The position numbers and the translations under genes were made by a program. Under the pieces are notes generated by a model. The model did no database searches, had not been told where the DNA came from, and worked only from the letters and a program-made list of their open reading frames with translations. A stretch of DNA of 6,022 bases from Verrucomicrobiota bacterium (GTDB lineage Bacteria; Verrucomicrobiota; Verrucomicrobiia; Limisphaerales; UBA9464). Numbering within the stretch: position 1 is the stretch's first letter; the number at the start of each line of letters is the position of its first letter. The stretch is taken from NCBI GenBank assembly GCA_947454295.1, contig CANGMO010000158.1:1-6022 (forward strand), written 5' to 3'. Shown piece after piece: positions 5,493 to 6,022 of the stretch.

Positions 5493-6022
5493 GCAAACGT
5501 CTTTTGAATGTAGGCCAGCTGCTGGTTGATGTTGGCCTGCGCCGTCTCCATGGCGAGAAAACTCTGGGTCAATCGATCGCTATTCGCCGTCACCATCTTT
5601 TCCAAATTGGCGATCTGGGTGGTGATGTCGGTCGACTGCTTGGTCAGCCGCGATTGGCGATCCACCAGCGTGCCGACGATGTCACCTCCATCCCCAATGG
5701 TATTGTTCAGGTAGGTGTTGAACTTGGTCGCAATGCCGCTGGTCCCGTCGGTGAACAGCTTTTGAATCGCCGCAAGATTTCCGGACAGGGCGGTGTCGAG
5801 CTTGGTCGCGTCGCTCGTGGTGAGCAGATTGTTGTCACCCGAGGTATCAATTCCCAGGTCGGCCAGCCCCGCCACCGTGCCTGAGCCAAAGCGCGCCCCC
5901 ACCATCGTCCGCAGGCTGCGCGACAGTTCGTAGCTGGTGGTATCACCGGAAAGCAGCGACGCCGTCACCTTTCCCGTCGAATCGGTGGTGGATTGCGTGT
6001 TGCGGTCGATGACGTTCTGCAC
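5489..6022 (-). CDS. fliD: FliD, flagellar filament cap protein (C-terminal 177 residues; 5' part outside window)
   Basis: The frame is open to the window edge, where the first codon is GTG inside the gene and not a start. The 177 residues match the C-terminal FliD domain: VQNVIDRN, a LLSGDTTSYELSRSLRTMV helix, LADLGIDTSGDNNLLTTSDATKL, LAAIQKLFTDGTSGIATKFNTYL, and a long coiled-coil helix ending in LTQSFLAMETAQANINQQLAYI. FliD forms the pentameric cap at the filament tip that folds exported flagellin into place. Its C-terminus is also what its export chaperone (FliT in enterics) binds, which fits the downstream chaperone candidate. The TGA at 5491-5489 overlaps the start of the lipoprotein gene by four bases. 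This is a normal FliD C-terminus, without frameshift. Confidence 0.95.
   Translation of the reverse strand: MQNVIDRNTQSTTDSTGKVTASLLSGDTTSYELSRSLRTMVGARFGSGTVAGLADLGIDTSGDNNLLTTSDATKLDTALSGNLAAIQKLFTDGTSGIATKFNTYLNNTIGDGGDIVGTLVDRQSRLTKQSTDITTQIANLEKMVTANSDRLTQSFLAMETAQANINQQLAYIQKTFA

Overview
This is a GC-rich window (around 60% by eye, with G or C favoured at third codon positions). Six genes and the 3' part of a seventh lie on the minus strand. The last 39 codons of an unidentified gene enter from the left on the plus strand. The flagellar genes, the lipoprotein and the weak Shine-Dalgarno signals point to a motile Gram-negative-type bacterium. The look of the lipoprotein and the gene order suggest Verrucomicrobiota or a relative, but that is an inference and not proven here.

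In transcription order (right to left): the 3' part of fliD, the filament cap (6022-5489); a 234-residue CsgG/TolB-like lipoprotein whose start overlaps the fliD stop by ATGA (5492-4788); a 90-bp gap with a sigma-28-like promoter (4774-4748); a 95-residue FlgM-like anti-sigma candidate (4696-4409); fliS, the flagellin chaperone (4369-3938); and a helical FliT/FlgN-like export chaperone candidate (3975-3577). After about 100-195 bp, which contains two inverted repeats, come a soluble PAS-PAS histidine kinase with a C-terminal pseudo-receiver (3477-1426) and a receiver plus HD-GYP response regulator (1429-140). The kinase and regulator genes overlap by ATGA. The regulator ends 18 bp from the convergent plus-strand gene (1-121).

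The flagellar part is a late filament-assembly set: cap, flagellin chaperone, second export chaperone and probable sigma-28 checkpoint. The kinase/regulator pair lies downstream on the same strand and may connect an intracellular signal to motility or cyclic-di-GMP. Both signalling proteins look partly degenerate. The kinase's terminal receiver has lost its acidic pocket and phosphorylatable Asp. The regulator's HD-GYP domain keeps HD, HH and GYP but lacks three other usually conserved positions (the early His, the HDxxK Lys, and the late Asp).

I see no tRNA, rRNA, CRISPR array, insertion sequence or defence system. The less ordinary items are the lipoprotein coupled to fliD, the sigma-28-like promoter in front of the FlgM-like gene, and the two degenerate signalling domains.
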